NCBI GenBank assembly: GCA_964542855.1
Contig: CAZIWJ010000064.1
Location: 1 to 15,391 of the forward strand
Source: CAZIWJ01 sp964542855
Lineage (GTDB): Bacteria > Bacteroidota > Bacteroidia > Cytophagales > Cyclobacteriaceae
DNA: 15,391 bases
Direction of reading: 5' to 3'
Positions 1 to 9,314 of the stretch are shown here, piece after piece (within the stretch, counting starts at the first letter, position 1; each line of letters starts with the position of its first letter). The translations under genes and the position numbers were made by a program. The notes beneath the pieces are model-generated. The model was given only the letters and a program-made list of their open reading frames with translations. It had not been told where the DNA came from and did not search any database.

Positions 1-1904
1 TGGAAGGAAATGTGAGCCTGCGGGGCAGCCAGAACGTTCGGGTGCTGGTAAACGGTAAACCCTCCGGCCTGGTAGGGCTTGGTGATACTGAGGCGCTTCG
101 TTTGCTCCAGGGTAACCTTATTGAGCGGGTAGAGGTCATTACTAATCCTTCTGCCCGTTACGATGCTGAAGGGGAAGTGGGTATTATTAATATTGTCCTA
201 AAAAAGAATAAGAAGAAAGGCATTAACGGTTCTGTTGATGTTACAACTGGTTATCCTGATAACTACCAGGCTGGCATTAATATGAACTACCGCCAGGGTA
301 TAGCTAATGTATTCGCCAGCTACGGTTTTGGCTATAGTAACAGCCCGGGGTCGGGAAACAATTCACAGGAAATTACTTCTGCTGATACTGCATTTATTTA
401 CAACAGCGAAAGTGAAAGGCAGCGCCGTGATTTATCGCACAACATTCGTTCGGGAATAGATCTTAACTTCAACCCGGAGAATCAGCTCAGTGCTTCTGTT
501 GTTTATCAATATTCCGATGGTTTTAACACTAATGATATTGTTTATACCGACCTGAACGAGCGCAATGAAATTATTCGGCAAAGTAGTCGTAGGGTAGAGG
601 AAGACGAGAGCGACCAGGACATTGAGGTTAACCTGAGTTATAAACGAACATTCGACAAAAAAGGGCAGGAACTTACCATCGATGCCAAATGGGTGGACAC
701 CGATAATCCTGAACGGGCTACCATAGAAGAAAATGTGATAACAGCCGATGCCGACCCACTAATTCAACGCACCGATAACCAGGAAAATGAAGCTAATTTT
801 CTGTTTCAAACCGATTACGTACACCCGTTTGGCGATGATGGTAAATTCGAAACTGGGCTAAAAGCTACCTTAAGAGTACTGAATAACGATTTTCTGGCTG
901 AAGAACAGGACCCCGATACAGAAACCTATTCAGTGATCCGCGACTTCAATAACAATTTTATTTACCGGGAAGATGTGTACGCAGCTTATGCCATTGTAGG
1001 TGATAAATTCAATAAGATTGGCTGGCAGATAGGGCTGCGGGGAGAGTTAACAGACATCGGCTCGGAATTAGTAGTAACCGGCGAAAATAACGATCGATCC
1101 TACTTCAACTTGTTTCCCAGCGCTTTTTTATCTTATGAATTAACCGATAATAATTCCCTTCAGTTTAGTTACAGTAAGCGCCTGAGCCGGCCCCGCTTTC
1201 GCTGGTTGCTTCCTTTTTCCAATTTTAGCGATAACAGGAGGCAGTACCGGGGTAATCCTAATCTGAACCCAGAATTTACTGATTCTTATGAAATTACGCT
1301 GGTTACTAATTTTGAAATGGGGTCCTTTCTTGCCAGTGCCTACCATCGACACCGCGAAGGCGTTGTAGAAAGAATTGCCTTAACTGATAGCGCTGGTTTT
1401 ATTACTCGATTCCCGGTAAATCTTTCGGTAGAAAATGCAGTAGGTATTGAATTATCCACTTCGCTTGATATCACCAGCTGGTGGACCATAAATAATAACT
1501 TTAATTTTTATCGCTCGGTAATCAATGGAACCTACGAAGAACAGGATCTGAACAGTGAAACTTACACCTGGAATAACCGCTTTACCTCCAGGATGAAAAT
1601 AAAAGAGCTGTTCGAGTTCCAGGCACAGGCATACTACCGGGCACCCCGGATTCAACCCCAGGGCAGAGATTTAAGTGTTTATAGCATTAATCTCGGGCTG
1701 AGCAGGGAAATACTAAAAGGGAAAGGTACACTTAGTTTGAGCGTTCGCGACCTGCTAAATAGCAGGAAACGGCGCTCGATTATAAATCAGGAAGAACTGG
1801 TATCGAGAAGCTCTTTCCAGTGGCGGGCCCGGCAGATACTGCTTAGCTTCAACTACCGGATTAACCAGAAGAAAAGTGGAAAAAGCAAAAGTAAGAGCTA
1901 TTAA
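1..1904 (+). CDS. TonB-dependent-receptor-like outer membrane beta-barrel protein (5' partial)
   Basis: The reading frame is open through the left edge (codons at 3, 6 and 9 are Glu-Gly-Asn), so the GTG at 12 is not a start and the N-terminus lies outside the window. The first visible residues, NVSLRGSQNVRVLVNGKPSG, are the plug-domain signature, followed by NPSARYDAEGEVGIINIVLK, which closes the plug in Bacteroidota receptors of the OMP_b-brl_3 type. The remaining roughly 550 residues alternate short polar turns and amphipathic strands rich in Tyr, Asn and Ser, as expected of a 22-strand barrel. The last strand (LLSFNYRIN) is followed by a short Lys/Ser-rich tail, common in this family. The protein should sit in the outer membrane; if it works like other TonB-dependent receptors it imports a ligand, but nothing here identifies the substrate. 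No SusD-like partner or regulator is visible. The family is clear, the function unknown. Confidence 0.88.
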   Translation, partial: EGNVSLRGSQNVRVLVNGKPSGLVGLGDTEALRLLQGNLIERVEVITNPSARYDAEGEVGIINIVLKKNKKKGINGSVDVTTGYPDNYQAGINMNYRQGIANVFASYGFGYSNSPGSGNNSQEITSADTAFIYNSESERQRRDLSHNIRSGIDLNFNPENQLSASVVYQYSDGFNTNDIVYTDLNERNEIIRQSSRRVEEDESDQDIEVNLSYKRTFDKKGQELTIDAKWVDTDNPERATIEENVITADADPLIQRTDNQENEANFLFQTDYVHPFGDDGKFETGLKATLRVLNNDFLAEEQDPDTETYSVIRDFNNNFIYREDVYAAYAIVGDKFNKIGWQIGLRGELTDIGSELVVTGENNDRSYFNLFPSAFLSYELTDNNSLQFSYSKRLSRPRFRWLLPFSNFSDNRRQYRGNPNLNPEFTDSYEITLVTNFEMGSFLASAYHRHREGVVERIALTDSAGFITRFPVNLSVENAVGIELSTSLDITSWWTINNNFNFYRSVINGTYEEQDLNSETYTWNNRFTSRMKIKELFEFQAQAYYRAPRIQPQGRDLSVYSINLGLSREILKGKGTLSLSVRDLLNSRKRRSIINQEELVSRSSFQWRARQILLSFNYRINQKKSGKSKSKSY

Positions 1905-1928
1905 AATTATGAAGAGCAGGTTCAAAAC

Positions 1929-2363
1929 CTACACGTTCATGTTATTCAGGTAATATTTAAGATTTCTCGTAATTTTCCTCTTTTTATTCTCTTCCGGCAA
2001 GGAAGAAGAATCTTTCACCTCTACCCTCAGCGTAAAGAATAACCCACGCAGGGTATAACGGCGAAAACATAATCCGTCCAGGTCTAAAACCCTCGAGAAA
2101 TAATAGTCTAGTCGCTTCCAGTCGGCTAACTGTTCCTTGTTCAACGGCATGAAAGACCTGAATACCCCCGGGTCATTAAATGAAAGCCATACCTCCAGGT
2201 CGTTGCCCTTTACCGGCTTCTCGTACGTGTGATAACGCCAGGTATTTTTATTAAAAAAAAGCTCGTATTCTTCAGTTACCATCTTCCAGTCGAGAATAGC
2301 TTTTTCGGTACTTGCTGACTGTCGGGGATAGCGGCTTCTTAAAATACCTTCATTAGAGTGCAT
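1929..2363 (-). CDS. Hypothetical protein, 144 aa
   Basis: I do not recognise a family. The protein is soluble-looking, with no signal peptide or membrane segment, and rich in aromatic and charged residues (for example WRYHTYEKPV and DWKRLDYYFSRVLDLDG). Its basic C-terminus is EENKKRKITRNLKYYLNN. The start is the ATG at 2361-2363 and the stop is a TAG at 1929-1931, 24 bp from the end of the convergent receptor gene. It lies 159 bp downstream of tamL on the same strand; no clear terminator or promoter is visible in that gap, so it could be read from the tamB-tamL transcript or on its own. The protein-like composition and full-length frame favour a real gene. Confidence 0.62.
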   Translation of the reverse strand: MHSNEGILRSRYPRQSASTEKAILDWKMVTEEYELFFNKNTWRYHTYEKPVKGNDLEVWLSFNDPGVFRSFMPLNKEQLADWKRLDYYFSRVLDLDGLCFRRYTLRGLFFTLRVEVKDSSSLPEENKKRKITRNLKYYLNNMNV

Positions 2364-2522
2364 AAAAAAATAATTGGTCTTTTCAACTAACAGTATTTGC
2401 TAGTTTTATTCCCGGTAATTGTTGAATTATCTTGTAAACGGCATGTAATATCTGCTGGAAGGACGAACTTTTAAGGTTAATTTTTACAACGGTTCACCCG
2501 GATGATGGTAATTCCGGATGAA

Positions 2523-4841
2523 TTAAAAGGGGTAGCCAATGGCTATGTTGTAAACCAGGTTATTTCGCCGGTAGGATCGGTTGAGCGGGTTAAATTCATC
2601 AATAACCCATCGCTGGCCTTCCGGGCGATAGGGAATCCGTAGCGGAACCCCGATATCGAGCCTAATCACCACAAAATCGGTATCGAGCCGTAAACCCAGC
2701 CCGGTTCCTACGGCCAGCTCATCGGTAAAATCCCGGAAGGAAAAAACAGCTCCTGGTCGATCTTCGTCTTTGCGAAATAACCAAACGTTACCAACGTCTA
2801 GAAACGCAGCGCCTTTCACATAACCAAATATGGGAAACCGGTATTCCGTATTCCATTCCAGCTTAATGTCTCCGGTTTGGTCGAACTGAAAAGAAGAGGA
2901 TGCTCTCAGGCTGTCTACGTTAAATGAACCCGGCCCCAGCCCACGGGCCTGGAAACTTCTGATGCTGGATACCCCACCAGCTGCATATTGCTTTACAAAA
3001 GGTAGGGCAGAGGAATTTCCGTAGGGATAACCAACACCGGTAAACAGGCGCGATACCAGCCGCTGGTCTTTTCCTGTTTGCCAGTAATGCCTGAAGTCGG
3101 TTTGTAACCGAACGTACTGGGCGTAAGCTGCTCCGAAAAGCGTAAACGGTACATCATTCTCAGTTGGTTGTACGGCCGACTGGAATACATTTAACAAGTT
3201 GCCCGATACGCTGGCATTGCCTTCGAAGTAGAAATTATGCCTGAGTTTTCGGTTTTGGGGGTCGAGTAATGACTGGTATACAAAGTTATAGCCTCCTCCC
3301 ACAATAAACTGGTTGGCAAAACTTTCAGCAAAAAAAGGATTAGCTGCCAACAGCGAATCAAATGCACTGGTAGTTTTAGTAGTTTGTACGAACTCCAGAT
3401 TAACAGGAAAAAACTGGTGCCTACTCGTTTTACGTTCTTTCCACGAGTAACCAAAAGATAAATTAACGGCGTTTAGTTGAAACAAATTAACCCGTCTTCT
3501 AAGCCGTACGCCAGCATCTATTTCAGTTTCCGGAACGAATTGCAAACGGGAAAAATGAAACGGACTGATGGTACGCGGAAACTCCAGCTTAGTGGAGAGG
3601 CCCAGGCCGAAAGAACTAACATTTTCAATACCTACCTGTTTGGCCCCCAGTTGATACTCGATACTACCATCGAGAGAAATTTCCAGTTGCTCGGCATTAC
3701 CAAATACATTGCGGTTTTTATGTAGTAAACTGAGCGTAGGGCCCACGAAATTATTCGATTTTGATACCGCCTGCAGTTGTACCCTGAGCGACCGGGGCAT
3801 GTAAGGGGTCAGTTTAATGGTAGAAGCCAGGGTTGAATCGGAAGTAGCCTGGTAACGGATGGTTATAAACTGGAATACATCCAGTGCCGATAATCGCCTT
3901 AAAGATACCTCATAGTCTCTTCTGCGGTAAGGCTCTCCTTTGTTAAAACGTACGGAGCGGGCAATTAGCTCCGGGTTGTACCGGTTAATACCCTGGATAA
4001 ACCGAATGCCTTCAAACTCCTTTTGCCAGCTGGTATCTGACGATTCAGCTATTCTTTGGTATTCAGGGTCAACCAGAATATCCTGAATGGTGTATATGCG
4101 CCGGGCCTTATCAGGTGTATTATCTTTCAACCCTACGTACAAACTCACTTTTCGCTCCCCGCGTGTGGTATCCGCATCGTAGATCAGGTAATCTTTATTG
4201 AAGAAATAATAACCCCTGTTCCGGAGTAGCTCTTCAATTCGTTGATTTTCTTCTTCCAGCAGGGTTAAACTGAAAATAGCATTATTTCGGGTTAAAGAGC
4301 TGCTGAAAAGGGCTGAATCCTTCGCCAGGGCCAGCAAATCCTGTTTGTAAATTACCGAATCTATGCGGTAAGGCTCCCGGATACTTACCTGGTAATTCAC
4401 CCTGGCTGTTTTCTTTTTTTTGATAATTTCCCGGGTAGCACGCGCCTGAAAATACCCTTTATTATAGAGCTCGTTTTCTACAGACTGCCTGATTTGTTCT
4501 GTTCGGACATTCCGCAACAGTAAGGGAGGTTTACCTACCTCGGTTTTTAGCCAGTATTTTATTCCTTTTTCTTTTTTTAGGGTATCAATAAGATTATAAA
4601 CCCAGAGCCGGGGGCGGGAACCAAGAATTGTAGCATTTACATCCGGTAATAATTTGCTTTCAAGCTCCTGCTCCAGGTTTTTCTTGCCTTTTAGCGCTTC
4701 CGATATACTCAATGTAGCCCCCGTATACAGGAAACTCCCTTCAGGAAGTTTCCTTACCCCGGTACAGTTTATCAGCATCAGGGTACAGGCCAGTAAGGTG
4801 ATGATCTGCAAAGTTGGCTTGTGCTTGTATACGAAAGGCAT
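2523..4841 (-). CDS. tamL: TamL: lipoprotein form of the TamA/Omp85 outer membrane assembly protein
   Basis: A 772-aa Omp85-family protein. Residues 10-26 form a lipoprotein signal sequence with the probable lipidated Cys at C26 (LINC), followed by LPEG, as in Bacteroidota TamL proteins; C19 (LLAC) is a less likely alternative. Residues about 35-350 look like POTRA repeats (for example residues 100-240, containing LYNKGYF and LLRNRGYYFF). Residues about 355-772 form the beta-barrel, with the Omp85 lid-loop motif SIRSFQARGLGPG (626-638), the FLDVGNVW strand (680-687) and a terminal Phe beta-signal. The frame is open further upstream to 4922, but that stretch overlaps tamB. The ATG at 4839-4841 lies 1 bp after the tamB stop and directly precedes the signal peptide, so translational coupling is likely. 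In Proteobacteria TamA pairs with TamB to span the envelope and assist outer-membrane protein insertion and lipid homeostasis; the adjacent tamB supports the same pairing here. Confidence 0.9.
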   Translation of the reverse strand: MPFVYKHKPTLQIITLLACTLMLINCTGVRKLPEGSFLYTGATLSISEALKGKKNLEQELESKLLPDVNATILGSRPRLWVYNLIDTLKKEKGIKYWLKTEVGKPPLLLRNVRTEQIRQSVENELYNKGYFQARATREIIKKKKTARVNYQVSIREPYRIDSVIYKQDLLALAKDSALFSSSLTRNNAIFSLTLLEEENQRIEELLRNRGYYFFNKDYLIYDADTTRGERKVSLYVGLKDNTPDKARRIYTIQDILVDPEYQRIAESSDTSWQKEFEGIRFIQGINRYNPELIARSVRFNKGEPYRRRDYEVSLRRLSALDVFQFITIRYQATSDSTLASTIKLTPYMPRSLRVQLQAVSKSNNFVGPTLSLLHKNRNVFGNAEQLEISLDGSIEYQLGAKQVGIENVSSFGLGLSTKLEFPRTISPFHFSRLQFVPETEIDAGVRLRRRVNLFQLNAVNLSFGYSWKERKTSRHQFFPVNLEFVQTTKTTSAFDSLLAANPFFAESFANQFIVGGGYNFVYQSLLDPQNRKLRHNFYFEGNASVSGNLLNVFQSAVQPTENDVPFTLFGAAYAQYVRLQTDFRHYWQTGKDQRLVSRLFTGVGYPYGNSSALPFVKQYAAGGVSSIRSFQARGLGPGSFNVDSLRASSSFQFDQTGDIKLEWNTEYRFPIFGYVKGAAFLDVGNVWLFRKDEDRPGAVFSFRDFTDELAVGTGLGLRLDTDFVVIRLDIGVPLRIPYRPEGQRWVIDEFNPLNRSYRRNNLVYNIAIGYPF

Positions 4842-4842
4842 C

Positions 4843-7800
4843 TTATTTGAAATCCGGCTTTTTCTCAAGGTTAAATAGTTCATTAATTTTATCGTACTCC
4901 CTGATAAAAGTAATACCCACACCGGTTTCTATTACTTCACCGTCAATATCTACCACGTCGCCCTGTTCGCTTTTCCTGAAAGCAGTAACGCGGTAGGTTC
5001 CATCTTTGGTAAGTTTGTATTCAATAAGTACGTCTCCGGCCAGGTCTGAAACCTGTTCGTCTCCCTCCAGGTTTACGTTCTTCTCAAAACTTACTGTTAG
5101 CCGGTTATCCAGTAATTGCTTGGAGAGGCCAATTTCCAGGTCTGTCCGACCCGCACTACCTTCATTTCCAAAGGTCTGGTACGAATTTACATTCAGGTTC
5201 AGGTTAATTCCGGATATACTATTCGTTAATTTTCCCAGCTGGCTGTTCAGTAGCTTGCTTACACTGCTGCGAGCTACGGCCTCAGTGCCGGCCCCTTCAC
5301 TGCCAAATGCACTTTGCGATAAAAAGCTTTTTAAAATAAGAAGTGAGAACACCTGTTTATTTAATTCAGAAGGATTATTGTTGATCTGGCGAATTGCTGC
5401 ATAGGGTTTACCGTTTACAACCCGCTGCTTCTCCTCCGGCATGTCGAGGCTAAAATTCAGTTTGGGCTCCAGTAAAGTACCACTTATGCCCAGGTTAACC
5501 AGGAAAGGCTGAGCCTGCCGGAGCCTTTCGTCGGTATTACCCGGAAAAAGATCGTACGGAGACGCACTGACCCGGTAAACGGCCGTTAGGTTTGCTCCGG
5601 GGTTGTAAGGATCGCCAAACCAGGTAATAGTACTACCCGATTTAAGTTCAAACGATCGCTTAACCACTTCGTAGAAGGTGAAGGTGTAATTCCCTTTGTT
5701 TACCTCGTAAGTACCGGAAAGAGAAATGTTACCGGTCCGGTTCATGTTAAGGCTCAGGTTCGCCGCCCCGGTTACCTGAAGCTGATCGCCCGCTTCCTGG
5801 TCTATAATAACGGTAATATCAGTTGAGGGGGCTACGGCAACGGTAGTATTCAGTTCAATGCCACTGATATCAGTATTCGATGATAAACTATCCTGAGTAG
5901 TTACCGATGAGTTAGCCGGTGTAGATCGATCAACAAACCGAACCAGCTCTTTGCGTTCAATAATAGCATCATCCTGCTCCGGCACCACGTAAGTTAACCG
6001 GCTGCCTTTGGCTACATTCAGCGATAAATCAATAACAGGTAAGGAAGTAGTGCCCCGGATGGTGCCTTTGCTATCCAGGATTATTTTACCGTAATACAAT
6101 TCGTTATCACCCGGCCCAGTGTTTAAAGCCATAAAACTACTGGCATTCAGGCTCAGGTTCAGGTTGTACTCGTTAAAGTTGTTAGTGAGTAGTTTACCTG
6201 AAATGCTAGCTGTATTTTTTGCCTGGTCCTGAACCGTGAAGTTATTCAATGTTATTCCCTGCCTTGTAAAGCTGATTTCCTCACTAGCTACTGTTAGTGG
6301 TACACCGAGTACTTTTGGTATGCCCCCCACATCAGCCAGTTTAACCGACCCCCGCACTTCCGGGGCTTCCGGTTGCCCGAACACCCTTAAGCCACCTTTT
6401 ACCATTCCCTTTAACTCAGTTATGTAATCGGCTACAATATAGTTGAACCGGTCCAGGTTTATCCTGGCAATAGATAAGTCAAGCTCAAGGTTGCCGCCCA
6501 GGGTATCGGCCATGTACCGACCGGTTACGTCCAGTTCGTGTGCTTCCCGCAGTTGAGCAGAAATATCGTAGGTATTTGGCTCTGGATTATTAATCCGGGC
6601 AGAAAAATTTCCCAGTGTGTCAGTAAGATAGGTTAACTGCTGAACAGAAGTGGTGCCTGAAAAAATAAAATCCTGCCTGGGGAAAAGCTCAACGTCTGCT
6701 TTCAGTGTTCCTCCCAGCAGGGGTTCGTCGGTTAAGTTTAGGCTTTTTAGGGAAAAATCGGAGATGTTAACCACTACCGACTCATCATTCCGGGTTTGTA
6801 TAGCAACCTGCCTGTTATTTTGCTTAACCAGGAGCGTTCCTGTATAATAGTCGGCAGATACAATTTGTATGTTTCCGGTATCTACTTCCCACGGTTTGTA
6901 ATTAACCACCAAATCTGAAAAACGGTTAATCACAGTGTCTTCGCGCTGTTGAATATTTCCTATTAGCCGGAAACGAACACTATCTGTATTCTTCCGGTCA
7001 ATAGAAGCATCATAATTTAGAATGCCACTTGCAACATCCAGGTTTACCTGGTTATTCCGAAAGGTTAAGGAAGGAGAAACAACCTGTTTAACCGACGTAA
7101 GGGCTTCGAGTGTATTTGCTGTACCATTTACAGTTAACCGGATTGAGTCTACAGTATAGTTGTCGTAAACCAGCTCGGGTATGGTAAACTGAAGGTCCAG
7201 CCTCCTGGGATGGGAAGAGAAAGTTGCCTCCAGTTGATTGAGGGTTAGTTTATCCAGATTAATAGGTAGCATCCGGGTGGCAAAATCAGCATCTTTAATA
7301 TCAGCTTTCACCTGCAACGTATGGTTTGCGGGTGCTGAAGGCCTGGCAGTTGACGAATTAGTCTGCATTAACTCTTTGCTGTACTGTGTTAGTTGTTCGG
7401 TAAAATAATCAGGAGAAGCATCGCCATCTACCGTTAGTACCAGTTCGGGCGACTTCAGGGCAAGCCGGGTTTGCTGTTCGTTGTTGTTGGCTTCCACCGA
7501 CCAGTTTTTTATATCAATAGTTTTTCCCCCTGTACTAATTTTCGCTGTTTCTGCAGCGAGTTGCCCACTAAGCGTAGTGAGTGTATTGCCTTTAAAATTA
7601 CCGTTAAACCGGGAAGATAAAGCCAGGGAATCATCTGAAAAGTTCAGGGCTTGCAGGTCGAGGGTATCAATGACGGCCTTTACCTTATATGCTGGAGTAT
7701 CCAGTTGCATATTTCCTTCAATTTCTCCCCTAAAGTTTTTGTCGTTAATCTTTACATCAGCTTTGAGCCGGTTCTCACCGTAAACGGTTGCTAAACTGAT

Positions 7801-9183
7801 GTTCCGGTAAGTATACCGGTTAAATTGTGCCCGGCGTACTGTACCTTTAGTTTTCAGGTTAACTTCTTCGCCTTTCAGTTCACCGTTAAACAGAGTAGAA
7901 AAATCAGTACGGCCCAGTTGCTGGCTTTGAAGCAGGTAACCTAAGTTTAGGTTATCTGCAGTTACTTTGCCGTTAAAACGACTGCTGTCGCGAGTAGCAT
8001 CAACGTTAAGTTTTCCAGCTTCCGTATCGAGAGTGAGTATCGACTCGAAAGAAACTATGCTTCCTGTCAATTCAGCCTGCAGAGTCATTCGGCCAGGTAA
8101 TTGCACGGGAAGCAGCGAATCGGGAGTAAATTGTTGTATTGCCTTCCTGCTGGTAGAAAAATCGAGGGTGAGGTCAGTACGTAATTTATCCGCGTCTGGT
8201 AATCCGTTCAACTTTCCATTAACGGTTAAGTGAGTAGCTGTGTCCAAGCTGGCAGTTAGTTCAGATAACAACAAGCGGTTTAACGGTCCGGAAACCCTCC
8301 CGCCCAGGGTAAAAGCTACCGGTTGCTGATTATACGGGGTAAGTAACGACAGATTCCTGATGGCTGCATGAAGGGAGTCGGGAGCATAGTATACGCTATC
8401 GGCATCGAGGTTCAGGCTGCGGATAACCAGGTGATTGGGATCGAATCCTTTGGTAACCGGTTGCTGCTGATCGTGATAAGAAAAGGTGTTTTCGTTGAAC
8501 AGTACTTTGCTAACCTGTACCGACCAGCCGCTACCACCAGCATTCCCGGTTGTAGCTGTAGGTTTATTTACCGAATCCGGTAAAGCAGCTGTTTGCTGCA
8601 CCTGACCCTGGCTAATTTCAACGCTCGTTTTGCTGATGCGGAACGTACCAACCGACAGGTGTTTCTCTTCAAGCTGAATAATGATGTCCTCAACCGATAA
8701 ATTCGTCGATCGCGTGTAAATCTTCTGTCCGGCAGGTAAGCTCTGGTAGCTAAAGTAGATGTTTTCCAAATTTACAGTGCCCAAATCCAGGGTAGTAAAT
8801 GAACCGGTGGTTGTATCGGATTCAGCACTTTTTGTCGTGTCGGAAAAAGCATTGATCACCGGATCGAGGTTCAGCGACCCGTCCGGTAGTTGTTTTAGGT
8901 TAGCCGTTGCTGACCGAAGGGTTACATCACTGATTTCCAGTTCTTCTTCCAACAAGGATAGCAGGCTGATTCGTACCGACAGGTAATCGGCGGCCAATAG
9001 GGTGTCCTTCTCCAGATCACCCAGGTATACTTTTTCCACGGTAAAATCGTAAGGCAGGTCAATGTACACTTTTCCTATGGTAGCGGTAACCGGCAGCTTT
9101 TTTTCTAACCAGTTATTGGCAGTACTTACAATACGCTGCTGTACGGCGGGTAAATGAAAGGTGGCAAGTAGTAAACCAAACAA
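4843..9183 (-). CDS. tamB: TamB: AsmA-like translocation and assembly module protein; true start probably near 9249
   Basis: A long protein of almost uninterrupted beta-strand repeats, typical of the AsmA-like hydrophobic groove proteins that bridge the inner and outer membranes. The C-terminal few hundred residues carry the TamB/DUF490 domain, including YEVNKGNYTFTFYEVVKR and GSTITWFGDPYNPGANL. The protein ends GVGITFIREYDKINELF plus a short tail, one base before tamL. The coordinates use the first conventional start, TTG at 9183, giving 1446 aa. That start cuts a signal anchor in half: the in-frame codons upstream, 9249 to 9184, encode IKRFLKRYLPRFIIGSIALL followed by LI, joining LFGLLLATF. 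This makes a basic cap plus hydrophobic helix, the usual TamB N-terminus. An in-frame TAA at 9256-9258 bounds the gene, and no ATG, GTG or TTG lies between it and 9183. The ATC at 9247-9249 sits where the Met is expected (about 1468 aa). In the cell TamB is anchored in the inner membrane and spans the periplasm to contact TamL. Confidence 0.9.
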   Translation of the reverse strand: MFGLLLATFHLPAVQQRIVSTANNWLEKKLPVTATIGKVYIDLPYDFTVEKVYLGDLEKDTLLAADYLSVRISLLSLLEEELEISDVTLRSATANLKQLPDGSLNLDPVINAFSDTTKSAESDTTTGSFTTLDLGTVNLENIYFSYQSLPAGQKIYTRSTNLSVEDIIIQLEEKHLSVGTFRISKTSVEISQGQVQQTAALPDSVNKPTATTGNAGGSGWSVQVSKVLFNENTFSYHDQQQPVTKGFDPNHLVIRSLNLDADSVYYAPDSLHAAIRNLSLLTPYNQQPVAFTLGGRVSGPLNRLLLSELTASLDTATHLTVNGKLNGLPDADKLRTDLTLDFSTSRKAIQQFTPDSLLPVQLPGRMTLQAELTGSIVSFESILTLDTEAGKLNVDATRDSSRFNGKVTADNLNLGYLLQSQQLGRTDFSTLFNGELKGEEVNLKTKGTVRRAQFNRYTYRNISLATVYGENRLKADVKINDKNFRGEIEGNMQLDTPAYKVKAVIDTLDLQALNFSDDSLALSSRFNGNFKGNTLTTLSGQLAAETAKISTGGKTIDIKNWSVEANNNEQQTRLALKSPELVLTVDGDASPDYFTEQLTQYSKELMQTNSSTARPSAPANHTLQVKADIKDADFATRMLPINLDKLTLNQLEATFSSHPRRLDLQFTIPELVYDNYTVDSIRLTVNGTANTLEALTSVKQVVSPSLTFRNNQVNLDVASGILNYDASIDRKNTDSVRFRLIGNIQQREDTVINRFSDLVVNYKPWEVDTGNIQIVSADYYTGTLLVKQNNRQVAIQTRNDESVVVNISDFSLKSLNLTDEPLLGGTLKADVELFPRQDFIFSGTTSVQQLTYLTDTLGNFSARINNPEPNTYDISAQLREAHELDVTGRYMADTLGGNLELDLSIARINLDRFNYIVADYITELKGMVKGGLRVFGQPEAPEVRGSVKLADVGGIPKVLGVPLTVASEEISFTRQGITLNNFTVQDQAKNTASISGKLLTNNFNEYNLNLSLNASSFMALNTGPGDNELYYGKIILDSKGTIRGTTSLPVIDLSLNVAKGSRLTYVVPEQDDAIIERKELVRFVDRSTPANSSVTTQDSLSSNTDISGIELNTTVAVAPSTDITVIIDQEAGDQLQVTGAANLSLNMNRTGNISLSGTYEVNKGNYTFTFYEVVKRSFELKSGSTITWFGDPYNPGANLTAVYRVSASPYDLFPGNTDERLRQAQPFLVNLGISGTLLEPKLNFSLDMPEEKQRVVNGKPYAAIRQINNNPSELNKQVFSLLILKSFLSQSAFGSEGAGTEAVARSSVSKLLNSQLGKLTNSISGINLNLNVNSYQTFGNEGSAGRTDLEIGLSKQLLDNRLTVSFEKNVNLEGDEQVSDLAGDVLIEYKLTKDGTYRVTAFRKSEQGDVVDIDGEVIETGVGITFIREYDKINELFNLEKKPDFK

Positions 9184-9241
9184 TATCAGTAAAAGAGCAA
9201 TGCTGCCAATAATAAACCTTGGCAGATAGCGTTTAAGAAAC

Positions 9242-9314
9242 CTTTTGATAAGAGATTAGCTTTAGTCTGTATATATTTACGAAACTTTAATTATAAGTTA
9301 TTTCTTATCAAAAG
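9242..9314. repeat. Perfect 12-bp inverted repeat in the tamB/psd divergent region
   Basis: CTTTTGATAAGA at 9242-9253 and its exact reverse complement TCTTATCAAAAG at 9303-9314 are separated by 49 AT-rich bases. Neither arm extends by another pair outward or inward. The left arm covers the presumed tamB initiation region (codon ATC, 9247-9249). The right arm overlaps a candidate -7 box reading toward tamB. It could be a pair of operator half-sites, or much less likely a recombination site. Confidence 0.6.

Noticed and set aside
1909..1953. Plus-strand ATG frame of 14 codons (MKSRFKTYTFMLFR) directly after the receptor gene
   Set aside because: It looks like the start of a secreted protein but stops at once and overlaps the end of the 144-aa gene; no continuation in other frames.
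2498..2521. Direct repeat CCGGATGA and a weak CCGGA/TCCGG hairpin between the 144-aa gene and tamL
   Set aside because: The stem is only 5 bp with no T-run on the transcribed side, so it is not a credible terminator; the 8-bp repeat could be chance.
4842..4922. Upstream extension of the tamL frame to 4922 (27 extra residues)
   Set aside because: It would overlap the end of tamB and put a non-signal sequence before the lipoprotein signal peptide. The ATG at 4841, 1 bp after the tamB stop, fits both genes.
9254..9302. Idea that the 49 bp between the inverted-repeat arms is a phase-variable invertible promoter
   Set aside because: 12-bp arms and a 49-bp segment are shorter than typical invertible promoters, no recombinase gene is nearby, and the left arm lies within coding sequence.
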